This document shows positions 35,501-47,441 of a stretch of 64,000 bases of DNA, in pieces. Each line of letters starts with the position of its first letter. Positions within the stretch are counted from its first letter, which is position 1. This DNA is from Sistotremastrum niveocremeum HHB9708 (taxonomy: Eukaryota > Basidiomycota > Agaricomycetes > Sistotremastrales > Sistotremastraceae). Where the stretch lies: the NCBI GenBank assembly GCA_001630475.1, contig KV419409.1, forward strand, positions 531,624-595,623, read 5' to 3'. A program made the translations under genes and the position numbers. The notes beneath the pieces are model-generated. The model did not search any database. It was not told the origin of the DNA and was given only the letters and a program-made list of their open reading frames with translations.

Positions 35501-38270
35501 TCATGACGACCGCTTGAAGGAACCACGGCACTTTGAGCATATGATCCGTGCGGAGCTACCTGATCCAGTCACAGAACCAGAGCTCTATGAAGCTGTCACC
35601 ACTTTCATGCTTCATGGACCATGCTCCCGCGAGCGATGCCTGGATACAAAGGGCAACTGCACCAAGGGCTTTCCAAAACCATTCTTTGACGAAACAACCA
35701 TGGCAGAAAATGGTTACCCTCATTACAAACGCCCCAACAATGATCGCATCTGCAACAAAGGCGACAATATCTATGACAACAGCTATGTTGTTCCATATTG
35801 CCCTTACCTCCTGCTCAAGTATCAGTGTCACATCAATGTTGAAGTTTGTGTATCCATCAAAGCTGTCAAGTATCTCCACAAGTACATCTACAAAGGACAT
35901 GACCGTTCTACCATTGCCGTTGGTGTGGATGAAATCCAGTCATATATTGATGCACGCTATGTTTCCGCCCCTGAAGCCTGCTGGAGAATCTTTGAATTCC
36001 GGATGCATGAGGAAGTTCCAAATGTTTATCGACTTCAATTTCATCTTCCAGGTTTGTGATGTTTTTATTTAGTTTTGACCTTTTCAATTGATTGCAGAAA
36101 ATTACCAGGACAGCAGCATATTGTATTTGATCCAGAAGCTGACCCAGTTGAGACATTGGAGCGAAATGAGCACACTATGCTCACCCGCTTCTTTGATATC
36201 AACAGGGCAGGTGGACCTGCTGCAACTGAAGCAAAGGACCTCACATACCAGGAGTTTCCATCCAAGTATGTCTGGAATGCAACCAAGAAAACATGGTCAC
36301 CCCGACAGCGAGGATTTGCCATTGGCCGTCTCTACTTTGTTTCGCCCCGCTCTGGCGAACTCTTCTACTTGCGACTTCTCCTAACCCTCCGCAAAGGTCC
36401 TAAGTCATTTGAAGACATACACACTATTGAGACAGTGCTCCATCCAACCTTCAAGGCAGCCTGCGTAGCACTGGGATTAGTCGATGATGATCAGGAGTGG
36501 CATACTTGCTTGAATGAGGCACGTCACATCAAATCTGGCAATCAATTACGAAACCTCTTTGTCACCATTCTGATTCACTCCAATCCTGCCAACCCCCGTT
36601 CACTATGGGATGCATTCAAGCAGCATATCTGTGATGATCTCCAACATCGATTGTTGACCAGTTTCCAATTGGATGCCACTCAGGATCAGGTTGAAGACTA
36701 TGGTCTTTACCTCATATCTCAGTTATTGCGTCAGCATCATATAACATTGGAGGACCTAGGACTTCCTTCTGTTGTTGGTCAATGGGGTGTCCATGGTGTC
36801 AATCCATATATTGATGAACACCTTCGATATAATCAGGAGAATGAGCAGCATCACGCTGAGACTAATCGTGCTCAGTTCAATCAACAACAGCAGGCTGCAT
36901 TTGATGCTGTTGCTGCTTCAGTAACAGGGAACATTGGAACCACCTTCTTCCTCACCAGTCCTGGAGGCTGTGGGAAAACCTTCCTTTGCAATACATTGGC
37001 TCATCATTTCCGAGGACAGGGAAAGGTTGTTCTTTGTGTTGCCTCATCAGGAATTGCTGCACTTCTGTTACAAGGAGGACGCACAGTTCATTCCCAATTC
37101 CGAGCACCATTTACTCCTGATGAAACCTCTCATTACAAGATACCAAAGGAGGGTAATCTTGCTGAGCTCATGCGCCAGACTTCTTTGATCATCTGGGATG
37201 AGGTGACAATGCAGAGCCGCCTCATTGCTGAAGCAGTTGATCGCACCTTGAAGGATATCCGTGACTCCAACAAAGCTTTTGGTGGTATCACTGTGCTCTT
37301 TGGAGGTGACTGGCGACAGTGTTTGCCTGTAAAAGAGAAAGGTTCCAGACAGGAGATCTTGGGTGATTGCTTGCAAGGTTCCATCATCTGGCAGTCAATC
37401 CATCATCTCTCTCTTTCCCAGAACATGCGATTGGAGAATAATCCTGCAGACCAGGCATTCAGTAAATGGTTACTGGAAGTTGGTGTAGGGATGCACACAG
37501 ATGATTCTGATGTCCTCACCCTTCCTGCTCATATGCGTGTGCCACGCAATGATATCCTCAAGTTCATTGAATGCATATATCCTGGCATCAAGAATCCCCA
37601 GCCCCCTCATTATTTCTACGAACGTGCTATCCTGACATCCAGGAATGCAGATGTTCAAGAGTTCAATGCTGCCATCTTAGAAGACTTTCCAGGACAGAGC
37701 AGGACTTATTTCAGTGTTGACAGCATTGTTGACTCTGAGAACCGGGACAATGCAGACGGTGATCTCAACAATGTCTATGCTCCAGAATATCTTGCAGAGC
37801 TCACAACACCAGGCCTGCCCCTTGCAAAACTCAAACTCAAGGTTGGCTGTCCTGTCATGGTTCTTCGGAACTTGGACCCTGCGAATGGCATTTGCAATGG
37901 GACACGTGGCATTGTCCGGAGAATGGATAACCGGGTGTTAGAATTGGAAATAATGGGAGGTACACATAATGGCAAGCGGGTCTTCATACCACGTGTCACT
38001 CTTGACTCTGTTCCCACTGATTTCCCTTTCACTCTCCGACGCCGTCAATTCCCTGTCCGCTTGGCCTTCTCTATGACAATCAACAAGTCACAAGGTCAAT
38101 CATTGAAGCACGTGGGAATTGATGTACGTGTGCCTGTGTTCACCCATGGCCAGCTCTATGTTGCACTTTCACGGTGCACATCATCTTCCAGAATCAAAGT
38201 TCTTTTTCCTGAGGACTCCATCACAAATCAAACAACTAATGTAGTATTTAAAGAAGTTTTCAGGCGTTAA
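32502..38270 (+). CDS. Helitron Rep-helicase (RepHel), interrupted by a MITE
   Basis: Start at 32502 (MSSNNNANNNN), first intron GTACGTC..AAACAG to about 32616, then a disordered basic N-terminus with Arg-Gly repeats. A zinc-finger-like CPHCHAKHWDGER lies at about 33487-33525. The MITE at 33724-34239 follows SLGVK; beyond it LDESLFAGTGSYAF continues in frame. Rep domain: YVIEFQKRGLPHMHLLIFL (the HUH motif, about 35445-35500) and VKYLHKYIYKG (catalytic tyrosine region, about 35867-35900). Introns at about 34866-34928 and 36051-36110. Pif1-like helicase: Walker A SPGGCGKTFLC (36957 on), Walker B LIIWDEVT, FGGDWRQCLPV, LSQNMRL, TINKSQGQSLKHVGID and YVALSRCTS. Such proteins nick and unwind DNA for rolling-circle transposition. 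Except for the MITE the frame appears open. Confidence 0.9.
33724..34239. mobile_element. MITE family 2, copy a, inside the Helitron gene
   Basis: Ends TAGGGTTTTAAAGTCCGGTC and, inverted, TAGAGTTTGAAGGTCCAGTC. A perfect 8-bp duplication GTGTCAAA lies at 33716-33723 and 34240-34247. Both flanks are full of CAACTGC / GCAGTTG palindromic units; the middle (33900-34060) is AT-rich. No coding capacity. Removing it with one repeat restores Ser-Leu-Gly-Val-Lys-Leu-Asp-Glu in the helicase frame. Confidence 0.94.
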
Positions 38271-38454
38271 TTCTGAGCTCTTTTGTTACATGTAGTCTAT
38301 TTTTTTCAAATATATTTCCTTGCATTACTTTATGTAGGCTTCTCAGCTGGGGCTGCGCCGGGAGGCGCGCTTGGGCTTGGGCTTGGGCTCTGGCTTGGGG
38401 CTGCGCCGGGAGGCGCTCTCTGGGCTCTCTGGGCTGGGCTCTGAACTCTGGACT

Positions 38455-38470
38455 ACGCGGCGGGCCGCGT
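38455..38470 (+). repeat. Helitron 3' terminal hairpin
   Basis: ACGCGG, loop CGGG, CCGCGT: a perfect GC-rich stem-loop ending 13 bases before the element's 3' end. In Helitrons this structure signals termination of rolling-circle transfer. Confidence 0.85.
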
Positions 38471-38621
38471 GCTTTGACACTCGTACCGTATACGATTTGT
38501 CCAAATTCCACATAACATGGGATCGCCAGAACTCTCTCCGGCCCTCCGACTTCTTCCTCGTGGCCAATTTATTGGTTTTCCGGTCTTCTTCGAATCTCTT
38601 CTTCCTGAAGCTTGGCCCGTC

Positions 38622-39161
38622 TAGAGTTGGAAGGTCCAGTCCACGTGACTGCAGGCAACCGAAGGTCATGGTGGGGTTGTGACTGGACTGCAGTTGCTGG
38701 TCATCTGGATTTCTGAAAATCAGGCAACTGGCAACTGCAGTCATGACCAGTCGCAACCATGGTCATGACTGAGGACCCTGAAGGGTCCTGGGAAAGGGCA
38801 TACCCTGGGTATTTTGGGTGTCAAGTGGGTATTTATGGCCATATATTCATCATGTATTGTATTATATAGTCATTATAGTGTTCCTATGTGTTACTAGACA
38901 CTATATGACCACTAATAAGACCTAAAAGTAATATATAANNNNNNNNNNNNNNNNNNNNNNNNNNNNNNNNNNNNNNNNNNNNNNNNNNNNNNNNNNNNNN
39001 NNNNNNNNNNNNNNNNNNNNNNNNNNNNNNNNNNNNNNNNNNNNNNNNNNNNNNNNNNNNNNNNNNNNNNNNNNNNNNNNNNNNNNNNNNNNNNNNNNGG
39101 CAGTTGCCAGTCATGGGCAAAAACGGAAAAAGTCCAGTCGTGACCGGACTTTAAAACCCTA
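38622..39161. mobile_element. MITE family 2, copy b, inside F-box copy 5
   Basis: Inverted orientation relative to copy a and almost identical to it at both ends (two differences in about 63 bases at one end). A perfect 8-bp duplication GGCCCGTC lies at 38614-38621 and 39162-39169. The middle contains 160 Ns, so the true length is uncertain. Confidence 0.93.
38939..39098. other. Assembly gap (160 N)
   Basis: Run of Ns within the MITE. From copy a, the missing part should be its AT-rich middle plus palindromic GCAACTG units, which would be hard to assemble. Confidence 0.98.
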
Positions 39162-40339
39162 GGCCCGTCAGGTGTCGTGGAAGAATCAAGCACACTCAAG
39201 CTGTCCCCTGGCTATTACGTGATAGCCTACCAAGTCTCTGATGATCGACGATCTCTCTTCATCGCAGTAGTCACTTTCGATCATGTCGCTTCCAGCGAAA
39301 TTCTCCGCGTATACGAAATCCCGATCTGGAACGATAAGCTTGGTGATATAGCGTGTCACCTGTCTGTCGGTGTTCCTTACGGAGTCGATATGGAGAGCAC
39401 ATTAATTACCATTCGGGACCCGTATGTTGCCGTCACCATGAATCATGAAGATTATCCAGAGATTGCTATCGTCAATATAAGAGCGAACAGGGGATCAATT
39501 GTTTGCGTGCTTGACAGGGGCTATTCTCTGTTCACCGGTCAAGCTGATTACGAAACGGTGATCGTCCGCTTTGCTCTTCTCGTAAACCCATAGCTAATCG
39601 ATAGCAGGCCGTCCTCGATTTCAAATTCCATAGAGATGAACCTGTCTTGCTCATCCTCGATGAAACCTGGCGGAACAAAGTATTCTGGGTCGATATCCCG
39701 GACGACATGCCTGTTCTCACACACTCGCTATCCTCAGCTCACAAATGTTGGAGCTCACGCAAGATTCTCGTTGGAGACAAACCCTTCCTTCTCACTTCCA
39801 AATATACCCGGTTAACCATGTTATCACCTCATCGGACGATCTCCCCTTCTTCCCACGTGTTTGATATAATCGCTGTGAATCCATACGACACTTGGTACGA
39901 CGTAGCTGTGAAAGAGCAACTCATAGAAAACTGCAAGAACGACGATCACTCCTCCTGCTTTGGAATATCCCGTCTTACATTCCATCTGCACCAAACTACC
40001 CAGGTTGAATGTCTTCACTTTCCGGATCATTCTCATTATCCAATCCTCAAATTCGTGGTCCTTGGGCCGGATATCCTTGATCCCGGAATTTATTTTACGA
40101 ATTCACCTTTGGATTCCGGCAAAATTGTGATCACGTCCAAGTTCGAAGACGGACATGGACATGGTAGCAGTGTGGTCCAACTCACTATTCCAGGATACCT
40201 AGATCTACCAGTTCGAAGGAATGAGCGGCTTGACAATCATGCTCTATATCAGGGTGATCGCGCGCCCTCAATCTTCAACGTCCTAACAGGGAAATTATAT
40301 GTGTGCCGTCCCGAAGGGTTGCACGTTTTTCAGTATTAA

Positions 40340-40906
40340 TTCAGAATTAAATTTCTGCGCTTCTTATAAAAGTCTTGCAGCATCGAATTTATTATTTCCG
40401 TAACCCCTTATATGAATTTTCACTCTGTCGATGAGTGATTTCCATTTGTCGATTGTAACTGTCGGAATTTTCGTCGTTAGGCGCCCGCCAGCTGGAATAT
40501 CCGATCCCCGAAATTCGGCTGGCCGAGTAGCCCGAGCTCCCCGACAGGCTAGTTTCGAGATGTTAGCTACACGCAAAATTCTGGTTCCACTACTCAATGC
40601 TTTATTTGAACTTCAAGTTCCTCGACCCAAAAATGTGATCCTATTCATGCGATGCGCGTTTGTGTCGGGCAAATGCCACTGAGACCAAAGTTGGCGACAT
40701 TTCTTCATATATCGGGCGAGATCCAGCCTTTCATTCATACACAATGGGACATTTCATATGATAAATCCCTGTTCATAGCTCCGTATGGGTATTCATATCA
40801 TTTATAAGACGTAAACTCGAGAATAACTTGATTCCGGCAAGGACCGAGAAATATAACAGCCCAACATTCACCACTCACGCAACGAAACGCACCCAAGCTA
40901 CCCACC
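40340..40906. other. Intergenic, no gene seen
   Basis: Between the stop of copy 5 and the start of copy 6. Short frames without motifs. Presumably the 3' end of copy 5 and the promoter of copy 6. Confidence 0.45.
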
Positions 40907-42529
40907 ATGCTCTCAGCAGCGAGTCCTGCATCGTCTGCAGGGCTCCTCGAGATGCCACCCGAGCTGATCGTCCAGTGTCTCGAGGGGCTCAGTATTCAAG
41001 ACATCGTCAACACTGCACAGGTGCCACTCTTTTCACTATCGTGTCAATCACTCGCTGTCTGATTCAAAGCTGATCATATTCTCTTTCTAGACATGTGTGC
41101 TACTCCGGAACATCGTTTTATTCAACAAAAAGGTCCTCGCCACTGCCCACAATCTCTACACTGTTCCTCTGCCCAGAGGAACCACACTCGGAAAGATACA
41201 CACGGCCAACCTATTCGCTCGAGCGGCTAGATCGGTCATCATATCATGCCGACTAGGATCCTCCCAGCTAGATCTGAACCCGCTCGGTGATGTGACATAC
41301 GACTTTTCATCCACTCAAGCACAATGGACCGGAAATATTATCGACAGGGACTACCCTTCTAGGTTGTTCCTGTGCGACGACATTGTTGCCTTCCGACTTG
41401 GACCGTCAGTTTTTGTCACGAAGCTTGGAACATCAGGCGTTATCGGTCGTTCTGTTCGACTGGAGTGGCACGTGGACCGAGGAGATGAGATTGAGTATCA
41501 GATGTCGGAAGACGGACGGTCGATTTTTCTTGCTTCTGCAATCGTCAATGGAGATGATGAAACCGGTATTCTCAGCATTCGAGAAATAAGGATCGCAGAC
41601 GAAGACTTTGGGAAGACGATGTGTCGATTTGAGATCGGGATACCTTGGTTCGAGATGATGTCGCTGGCGCTTCAAGGATCGTACGTTGCTCTGACTACTC
41701 ACGAGGAGTGTTTTCTGGTCAATTGGCGAGATAACGTCGGGATCTGTTTCTCGATGAGAGCAAGCGGAGTGGAGGGTGTCGAGCATGACTTCCGAACGGT
41801 TCGTTCTTTTGCTTACCTAACATATCATATTCTGATTGTTTTCAGGAGCCGTATAGATGCAGCTTCCACCCAAATGACCCTGTGATTTTTGTTTTCGATG
41901 ATCTATGCAAATCTCGGATATCAATTATCGATGTTCCAGACGACATGCCGCGACTCACACATAAAATGTCATCGCTTCAAGAGCATTGGACCCCGGGCAA
42001 TATTCAGGCAAGAGAAGAAAGAGCTATCATGCTCCCGATTCCAGAGAATTTGGACTGCAAAGTGTTTCAATCAGGTTTTCGCGCTATTTCAAGGTCATTG
42101 ATTGTCTTGGACTTACTGGTTGTGGCGCCGGAAGATCAGACCTTTTCGTTCATCGACATGTTCAATCTGCCTAGGACCATCTACACTCGTCACTCTGTTG
42201 ATACGTCATGTTGGACCTTGCAAACTGAGTTTACAAGGTTCAACACACCTGCACTAAAAACGCCCGAGTTTCGCTTGATGAACACTCAGATAAGGCCAGG
42301 AGTGTTCTTTATAATGCTTCTGGTCGGTCAGACCAGAACGCTGATTGTACCGAAGTTCAGCGAGGGATATAGGAACCTTTATTCTTGGGCCCGGATAGCT
42401 CTTCCAAGATATCTCGCAGAGAAGACCAGGACTGATGGGAGAGAGATAATGGTCCCAACTTGTTTCGATTTGAGATCGGGAAAGTTGCTCGCATTCCTTC
42501 CAGACGGACTTCATGTAGTTCAGTATTAG
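40907..42529 (+). CDS. F-box protein copy 6 (subfamily II)
   Basis: Start at 40907 (MLSAASPASSAGLLEMPPEL), F-box exon ending VNTAQ, intron to about 41090, long exon beginning TCVLLRNIVLFNKKVLATAH with the family landmarks changed: SRLFLCDDIVAFRLGPSVFV, YQMSEDGRSIFLASAI, VNWRDNVGICFSM. Second intron about 41800-41846, then CSFHPNDPVIFVFDDL, DVPDDMPRLTHKMS, IVPKFSEGYRNLYSW and the tail LRSGKLLAFLPDGLHVVQY. All joins in frame; about 500 residues. Clearly homologous to copies 1-5 but much more diverged. Same strand as its neighbours, with its own leader. Confidence 0.88.
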
Positions 42530-42762
42530 TGAGGCAGTTATCGAATGCGATGGTTGCTTGATTGTCGAGGTCTAAGAGGTGCACAGACTGATTAGACGAC
42601 GCGCGTCCATGCGTCCATCCTGCAGTGAACGCTCGGCAATTCCCGATAGGCTTTACCGAGCTCTTTACCGGCTTCAACGCCAGCGCTGGGGAACAATTCT
42701 CGAGAGTTTTGTTCCGAATCAGTGCAACCGTCGTCTAGTTTGATATACACACCGAAGAATCC

Positions 42763-44398
42763 ATGGGTATCCTTGTCATGCCCCCGGAGATCATCCTCCA
42801 CGTTCTCGAAGGGATGACCGTTCAAGACGTGATCAATGTGGCACAGGTGCGCGGCGTCCTTTGTGTTCATCAATCTCAGAGCTGCCTTGAACATTTCACA
42901 CAGACGTGTCAACTCCTTCGGGACATTGTTCTCTCGAACAAACAAGCCATTGCCAACACCCGCGATCGATGTGCGGTCTCCTTGCCTCTGGGCTACGCGT
43001 CCAAGACCATATCTGGTCCAGAGCTTTACGCCGCCGCCGCCCGGTCCGTGGCAGTATCGAAGCGCTTCTCCTCATCCAAAAAATCGCTGAAACCCAGGAG
43101 CGAACAATTCTGTGATCTCTGTTCCCTTACGCTCCCATGGGGGCGAGAACATTACCCCTCGAATTTCTACTTGCGCGAAGACGTCCTCGCCTTCCAATTC
43201 CGCTCCTCGGTCTCTGTGATCAAGCTAGACTCCCCTACTCATATTCTCACCTCTATTCGTTTTAAGAACGAGGATGCTTCGGCCTACAAGGTCGCCTATC
43301 AAATGTCAGATAGTGGAGATACGCTTATTATTGCAGCCCTCGCTATAGACCGCTCAGAGGACATTCAAGGAGAGTTCCTGCAGGTCATGGAAGTTTCTCT
43401 CGCGGAAGAAACTTTCGGCAGAACGTTGAGTGATTTTCAAATTGGAATGCCCGGAGGAACCGAAACTGTCCACCTTCGTGACCCGTACATCGTTCTTAAT
43501 CTTCATTCGGGGAGATGCCGAATCGTTGATTGGAGAGCGAGAACCGGAATAACCTTTGCTGTACTTGATGACATGCCTGCTCAAGAAGAGGACGAGATAG
43601 AGTTTGAGGAATTGGTGAGTCGTGTTGTGTGTTGGCTTCGTATGATAACCCACAGCAGACTAATCCAATCCACAGGACATCGATACTATCTATATCCATC
43701 CGAATGATCCTATGATTCTCATAGTTGACTCACACTGGAATACGATGATATTCTTCATTGATATTCCCACTGATATGCCACGACTCACTCACTGGGCCTC
43801 CTATGACAGTTCCCACTGGAACAAACGCCAGATTGCCCCACGAGAAGCCCCACGTCCTCAATTTCCCTGGTCAGAACGCCTCGACAGTCGAATCGTTATC
43901 TCTGGATTGAGATCCATTTCCCCTACAACGCAAGTTCTTGACTTCCTCACGACGGAAGAGGTAGAGGACGATTTAATCACCACTCCGGATCGGAGGCTCA
44001 TACACAAGACCATTGTGTCAAGAATGTCACTCAATATAACAGATTGGACCATGCGAAGCGAAAGGATAAAAATGAATTCGAAGGTTCTTATCAATCCTGA
44101 CTTTCGTCTTCTCGGATCAGACGTAGCGGCTGAGGGGCTCTTCTCGATGGCAATTTGGGTGGGGCAATCGCAGACTCTGATTGCACCTAAATTCAACGAC
44201 GGCCCGGGGCATGGTGACAATTCCTCACGCGTCAAATTGTTGCTCCCAAAATGCTTGACAGCCCCTCGTTATTCAACTTCAAAGGACCATGCAGGGAAGC
44301 GCTTAAACAATCAGCTTCTGGTGCCTACGTTCTTTGATGTCCGACAGGGTATATTATATGTTTTCATAGATACCGGTTTCCATATCGTGCATTATTGA
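42763..44398 (+). CDS. F-box protein copy 7 (subfamily II)
   Basis: Start at 42763 (MGILVMPPEIILHVLEGMTV..), F-box exon ending INVAQ, intron of about 57 bases, then TCQLLRDIVLSNKQAIANTR and a body with SNFYLREDVLAFQFRSSVSV, YQMSDSGDTLIIAALA, LHLRDPYIVL-like strands and VDWRARTGITFAVLDD. Second intron (GTGAGTCGTG..CCACAG, about 43615-43676), then YIHPNDPMILIVDSHW, DIPTDMPRLTHWAS, IAPKFNDGPGHGDNS and the end DTGFHIVHY at 44398. Intact. It is nearest to copy 6 and keeps the same two introns as all other full copies. Confidence 0.88.
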
Positions 44399-45848
44399 AT
44401 AAATGGCATGTTGTCTTGATGGACCGCATGTTAGCGAATGAGATATGGAACTTACCTTTGCAACGACGAGCCTGACGTCACAGGAGTACGGTTTTTTGTC
44501 ATTATTTGATGATCAATGCAATGGGTTTGGATTTTGGTTTGGATTTTGGTTTGGATTTCTGAAGTGAACGCACACTAGTATCGTTTCGCTCATAATCTGT
44601 GACCCTATTTCCCTTATCTACGTCTCACGGCTTGCGATTTGTAGCTATCGACAATCAGGCACCACCGGCTGCAGTGCAGTGCAGTGACTTTTTGGGACCA
44701 AGCATGAGGGGGACTTGATGGAAGCTAGGTCCGTACAAAGTATGACATCATGATCCGAACATAATCCCGCTCGGGATTGTCCAATTGCGTGTTTCGGACC
44801 GTAATGATTTTCAAACCCCGCCACCGCTTTCCTTTGCTCACCGTCGTCGTCGTCCTCGCCGCCGCCGCCGCCGCCTCCTCGTCCCCATTGCCCCTCCTCT
44901 GCGTTTCTCACCACCCCTGATAGACTTCCAGCACGCGTCCTGCGCCATACATACCTGAAACCCGCCAGAAAAATCGCAAGATCCCGCCCAAGACCAAGAA
45001 AAACCGGTCACAACCAACCGCGCCCACCGCGTCGTCGAGGAGCGATACAGGGTGTCTCAAAAGGGGTTGCACGCGCGTCGGTAAGTACAACACATAGTCC
45101 TATTCACTCCCGCCCCCTCTGCACCCGTCTATCCCCTCCATACCTTTCTTTTTCTTTTTCTCTCCCCCCCTCTTTTCGTTCCTTTCTTTCCCCTTGCTGG
45201 AGGGTGTTTTCGTAGCACAAACATGTACATTATGCTGTTGAATAGAGATGTACCATTTCAACACATTCACGACGGAAAACAAGAATCCGAAAGAGAGAAA
45301 TCGCCGACCAAAACTTGGTCAAAACCTGACTTGCGCTTGAGGGACTGATCCCGGATATAACGGCAGGTTCACCGAGCTCAGGGAATCTCGGTCATAGCAT
45401 GTTTATATCCTCATAGACGCTGATCATTATGATGTCATATTTTGTACGGACCTCATATCCGGAGTTGATAGCCGGAAGCAGATTTCACGCGCCGGACCGT
45501 TCCAAATCAAGCGAACAAGGCAGAACATGCAAAACGCAAATGAAAGGTATGCGCCAGCGATTCTCGTCAAGAGCACTGTTGGAGGGAATGAAGTCCAAGT
45601 CCTGGCGTTAATGTCTTTCGGGCTCCTTTATAAGCGTTCTTAGACTGGCAGCACCTGCTATATTTAGCAAATTGCTCTTCCGAAGAATTTGCTTCCGGTA
45701 CACCGCCCACCATAGCCTCACAAGTTGTTCCACCGGTACCTTCACACACGTACATCACGCACATGCACCGCGGAGCGCATTTGTCCTATATTTCCTCCCT
45801 GAAACTCCTTGTTTCCACCCCACCAAAAAGCCCTCATGAAATAGAGTG
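44399..45848. other. Intergenic with low-complexity tracts
   Basis: No gene supported over 1.4 kb. It contains the tandem repeat at 44526, a run of GTC/GCC triplets at about 44842-44880 and a long pyrimidine tract at about 45100-45200. Minus frames at 44645-44914 and 44908-45282 are made of these simple sequences and are not credible proteins. Confidence 0.5.
44526..44558 (+). repeat. Short tandem repeat, 12-bp unit TTTGGATTTTGG
   Basis: Two full units and three quarters of a third, exact. Downstream of F-box copy 7. Confidence 0.9.
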
Positions 45849-47358
45849 ATGGAAGTAGAACAACTTACCGCACATGCTACCATCCCACCACAGCTTGCGA
45901 CGAGGTCATCCACACCATCTCAGCTTATCCGCCCAGCCTACAATTTCGCGAAGCATCTGTTATATTATCAGAGAGGGTTTCCGTTATGGAGCCCGAATCC
46001 GGACACTTATGTCCTGTCTCCGGGAGATGTGGGATATATAAGGTACGTGCTCGTTCAGCTACGTATCTTGCGCTTTCTGACATCTTCATAGCGATGATGG
46101 TCGATTCATCAGACTATTCAATGTCATGCTGCCCAGAAACGCTCCCGAGCATCAACGAATGGGACATATTCCTCCGGAAGACTTCCAACCGTTTTGTCCT
46201 CCCGCTGTGACGGATAGGGAGAGGTTTATCTCTGTCAACCCTCAAAGTGGAGATAAGATATTTGTGGACAAGAAACGTCGAGATATTGCGGCCTCGATGG
46301 AGATATCAGGGTACGAAACCTCATATACGGCCAATGTTTCGCAGTGTTCACCTTGTATATCTATCCCCAGCCCTCTCACTAGCCTTTTCGGCGGAGGTCT
46401 CTCACTTCTAAATCGACGCGAAGAAGGTGCTGCCCTGTTGACCAAAGATTCCGTATCATACAACCTGAAGAAACCATATGATACACTCCTCGGAAAATAT
46501 CTCGTATCCAACATTGAAGTTTGGAAAGAGTTTCTTCGAGAAACAATGGTCGACACCGTTTCTCTATGGAGCCTAGTAACCATAACGGGTTGCTACAACA
46601 CCCGAAGCTGGGAGGTTGCGACTTTTGAGGGGAGCCAATCTCGAATTGCCGTTGGACTGCAGGTCGAAGGAGCCGCCGGCGCTTCCGTCTCGAACGAAAG
46701 GACTCATCATCTGGGAACAGATAGAAAATCCGGCCCGGAGCTGCTTCACGGCACACGTCCAGTTCGACAGGTTGTTCCTTGGGGAGAAGAAAGTGCTTTG
46801 AGTGATCGAGATCAGAGCGTTTTCATCAAAGGCTGGCGGTTCAAAGAAAGATCGAGACGGTGGCCGTTAAGACTCAGGGCTCAAGCCGGTCCACACACGC
46901 TTCCAGAGGACAGTGACGATGACGATGACGAATGCTGCCAATCTGTCTTTGTAGAGAGTTTTCCTCCCGCGGAGGAGGTTCGGATCGTCCATTTGGTCTC
47001 TGGTTTATTCAAGTCTGACCTAAGTTGCTCAGTATCGGACCGTGTACGATCAACTGATAGACCATTTCATGACGGTGAGTTGCGACTGATGGAGAACGTA
47101 CTTGTCCGTCTGATATATAGTTGGCAGGAAACCAACGCTGGTATCGTGATGATTCACGACGATGAGATTGCTATTGTGTGCAAAGTTTGTGGTGCTACTC
47201 CCCAATATCCGAATCAATGCTCATATTTTGATAAGATATTGGATCGTCCTGGCCTTCACGATGATGAAGATTATCAATATTTTGATCATTTCATGCACCC
47301 CACCTGTCAAATCATCAATGGAAATAAAGGCTCGTCGCATCCATCTACTTGCCTCTGA
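45849..47358 (+). CDS. Basidiomycete-type protein of unknown function, paralogue of 9192-10700
   Basis: Start at 45849 (MEVEQLTAHATIPPQ), preceded by stops in frame. The same landmarks appear in the same order as in the left copy: FPLWSPNPDTYVLSPGDVGY, an intron with a normal GTACGT donor, RLFNVMLPRNAPEH, ISVNPQSGDKIFVDKKRR, TGCYNTRSWEVATFE, VFIKGWRFKERSRRWPL, a DSDDDDDE run, then short exons with YDQLIDHF and VMIHDDEIAIVCK, and the end NKGSSHPSTCL. Function unknown. The two copies differ over many residues, so the duplication is not very recent. The transcription factor begins 83 bases after its stop on the same strand, close enough for shared or read-through transcription. Confidence 0.85.
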
Positions 47359-47441
47359 AGTGTTCTAAAGCCATACATGTATTAGTTGTCATGTGGGAGT
47401 CCCGGTGCGATGAAATCAGTTCTTCAGGCTCGGAGCCTAGT

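Larger units (their letters stand above)
32141..38483 (+). mobile_element. Helitron (rolling-circle transposon), 6.3 kb, autonomous type
   Basis: Comparison with copy 4 fixes both ends: host sequence AAAGTCA | TACCGTATAC is split at an A/T step. The element starts TCCATAAAGT (canonical 5' TC). The 3' end is ..GCTTTGACACTCG, preceded 13 bases earlier by a perfect 6-bp stem, 4-base loop hairpin (38455-38470), as expected for Helitrons. The last four bases, CTCG, depart from the usual CTRR. No target duplication is present, again as expected. It encodes one Rep-helicase protein and carries a GC-rich repeated segment (38347-38450, GGGGCTGCGCCGGGAGGCGC twice) before the hairpin. A 516-bp MITE is nested in it. 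Confidence 0.93.
31770..40339 (+). pseudogene. F-box protein copy 5, split by a Helitron and a MITE
   Basis: F-box exon from 31770 (MSGATAILSLSPELVISCLA..), intron, then exon text to 32140 ending GVPLTAQSH. The next family residues, TVYDLSKFHITWDR, resume at 38484 after the Helitron. At 38621 a MITE interrupts LKLGPS; GVVEESSTLKLS resumes at 39170. The second intron is near 39560-39606, and the last exon (AVLDFKFHRDEPVLLILDE.., SKFEDGHGHGSSV, GLHVFQY) ends at 40339. Apart from the two insertions the coding sequence follows copy 4 closely, which argues that the gene was whole until recently. As it stands it cannot make a full protein unless about 6.3 kb and 0.5 kb are removed from the transcript. 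Confidence 0.88.

Noticed and set aside
38347-38450. GC-rich GGCTGCGCC repeats as an independent minisatellite or gene
   Set aside because: They lie inside the Helitron just before its 3' hairpin and are best taken as part of the element's tail.
44645-45282. Glycine/aspartate-rich and Lys-rich minus frames
   Set aside because: Products of GTC/GCC triplet and pyrimidine tracts; no start context, introns or homologous look.
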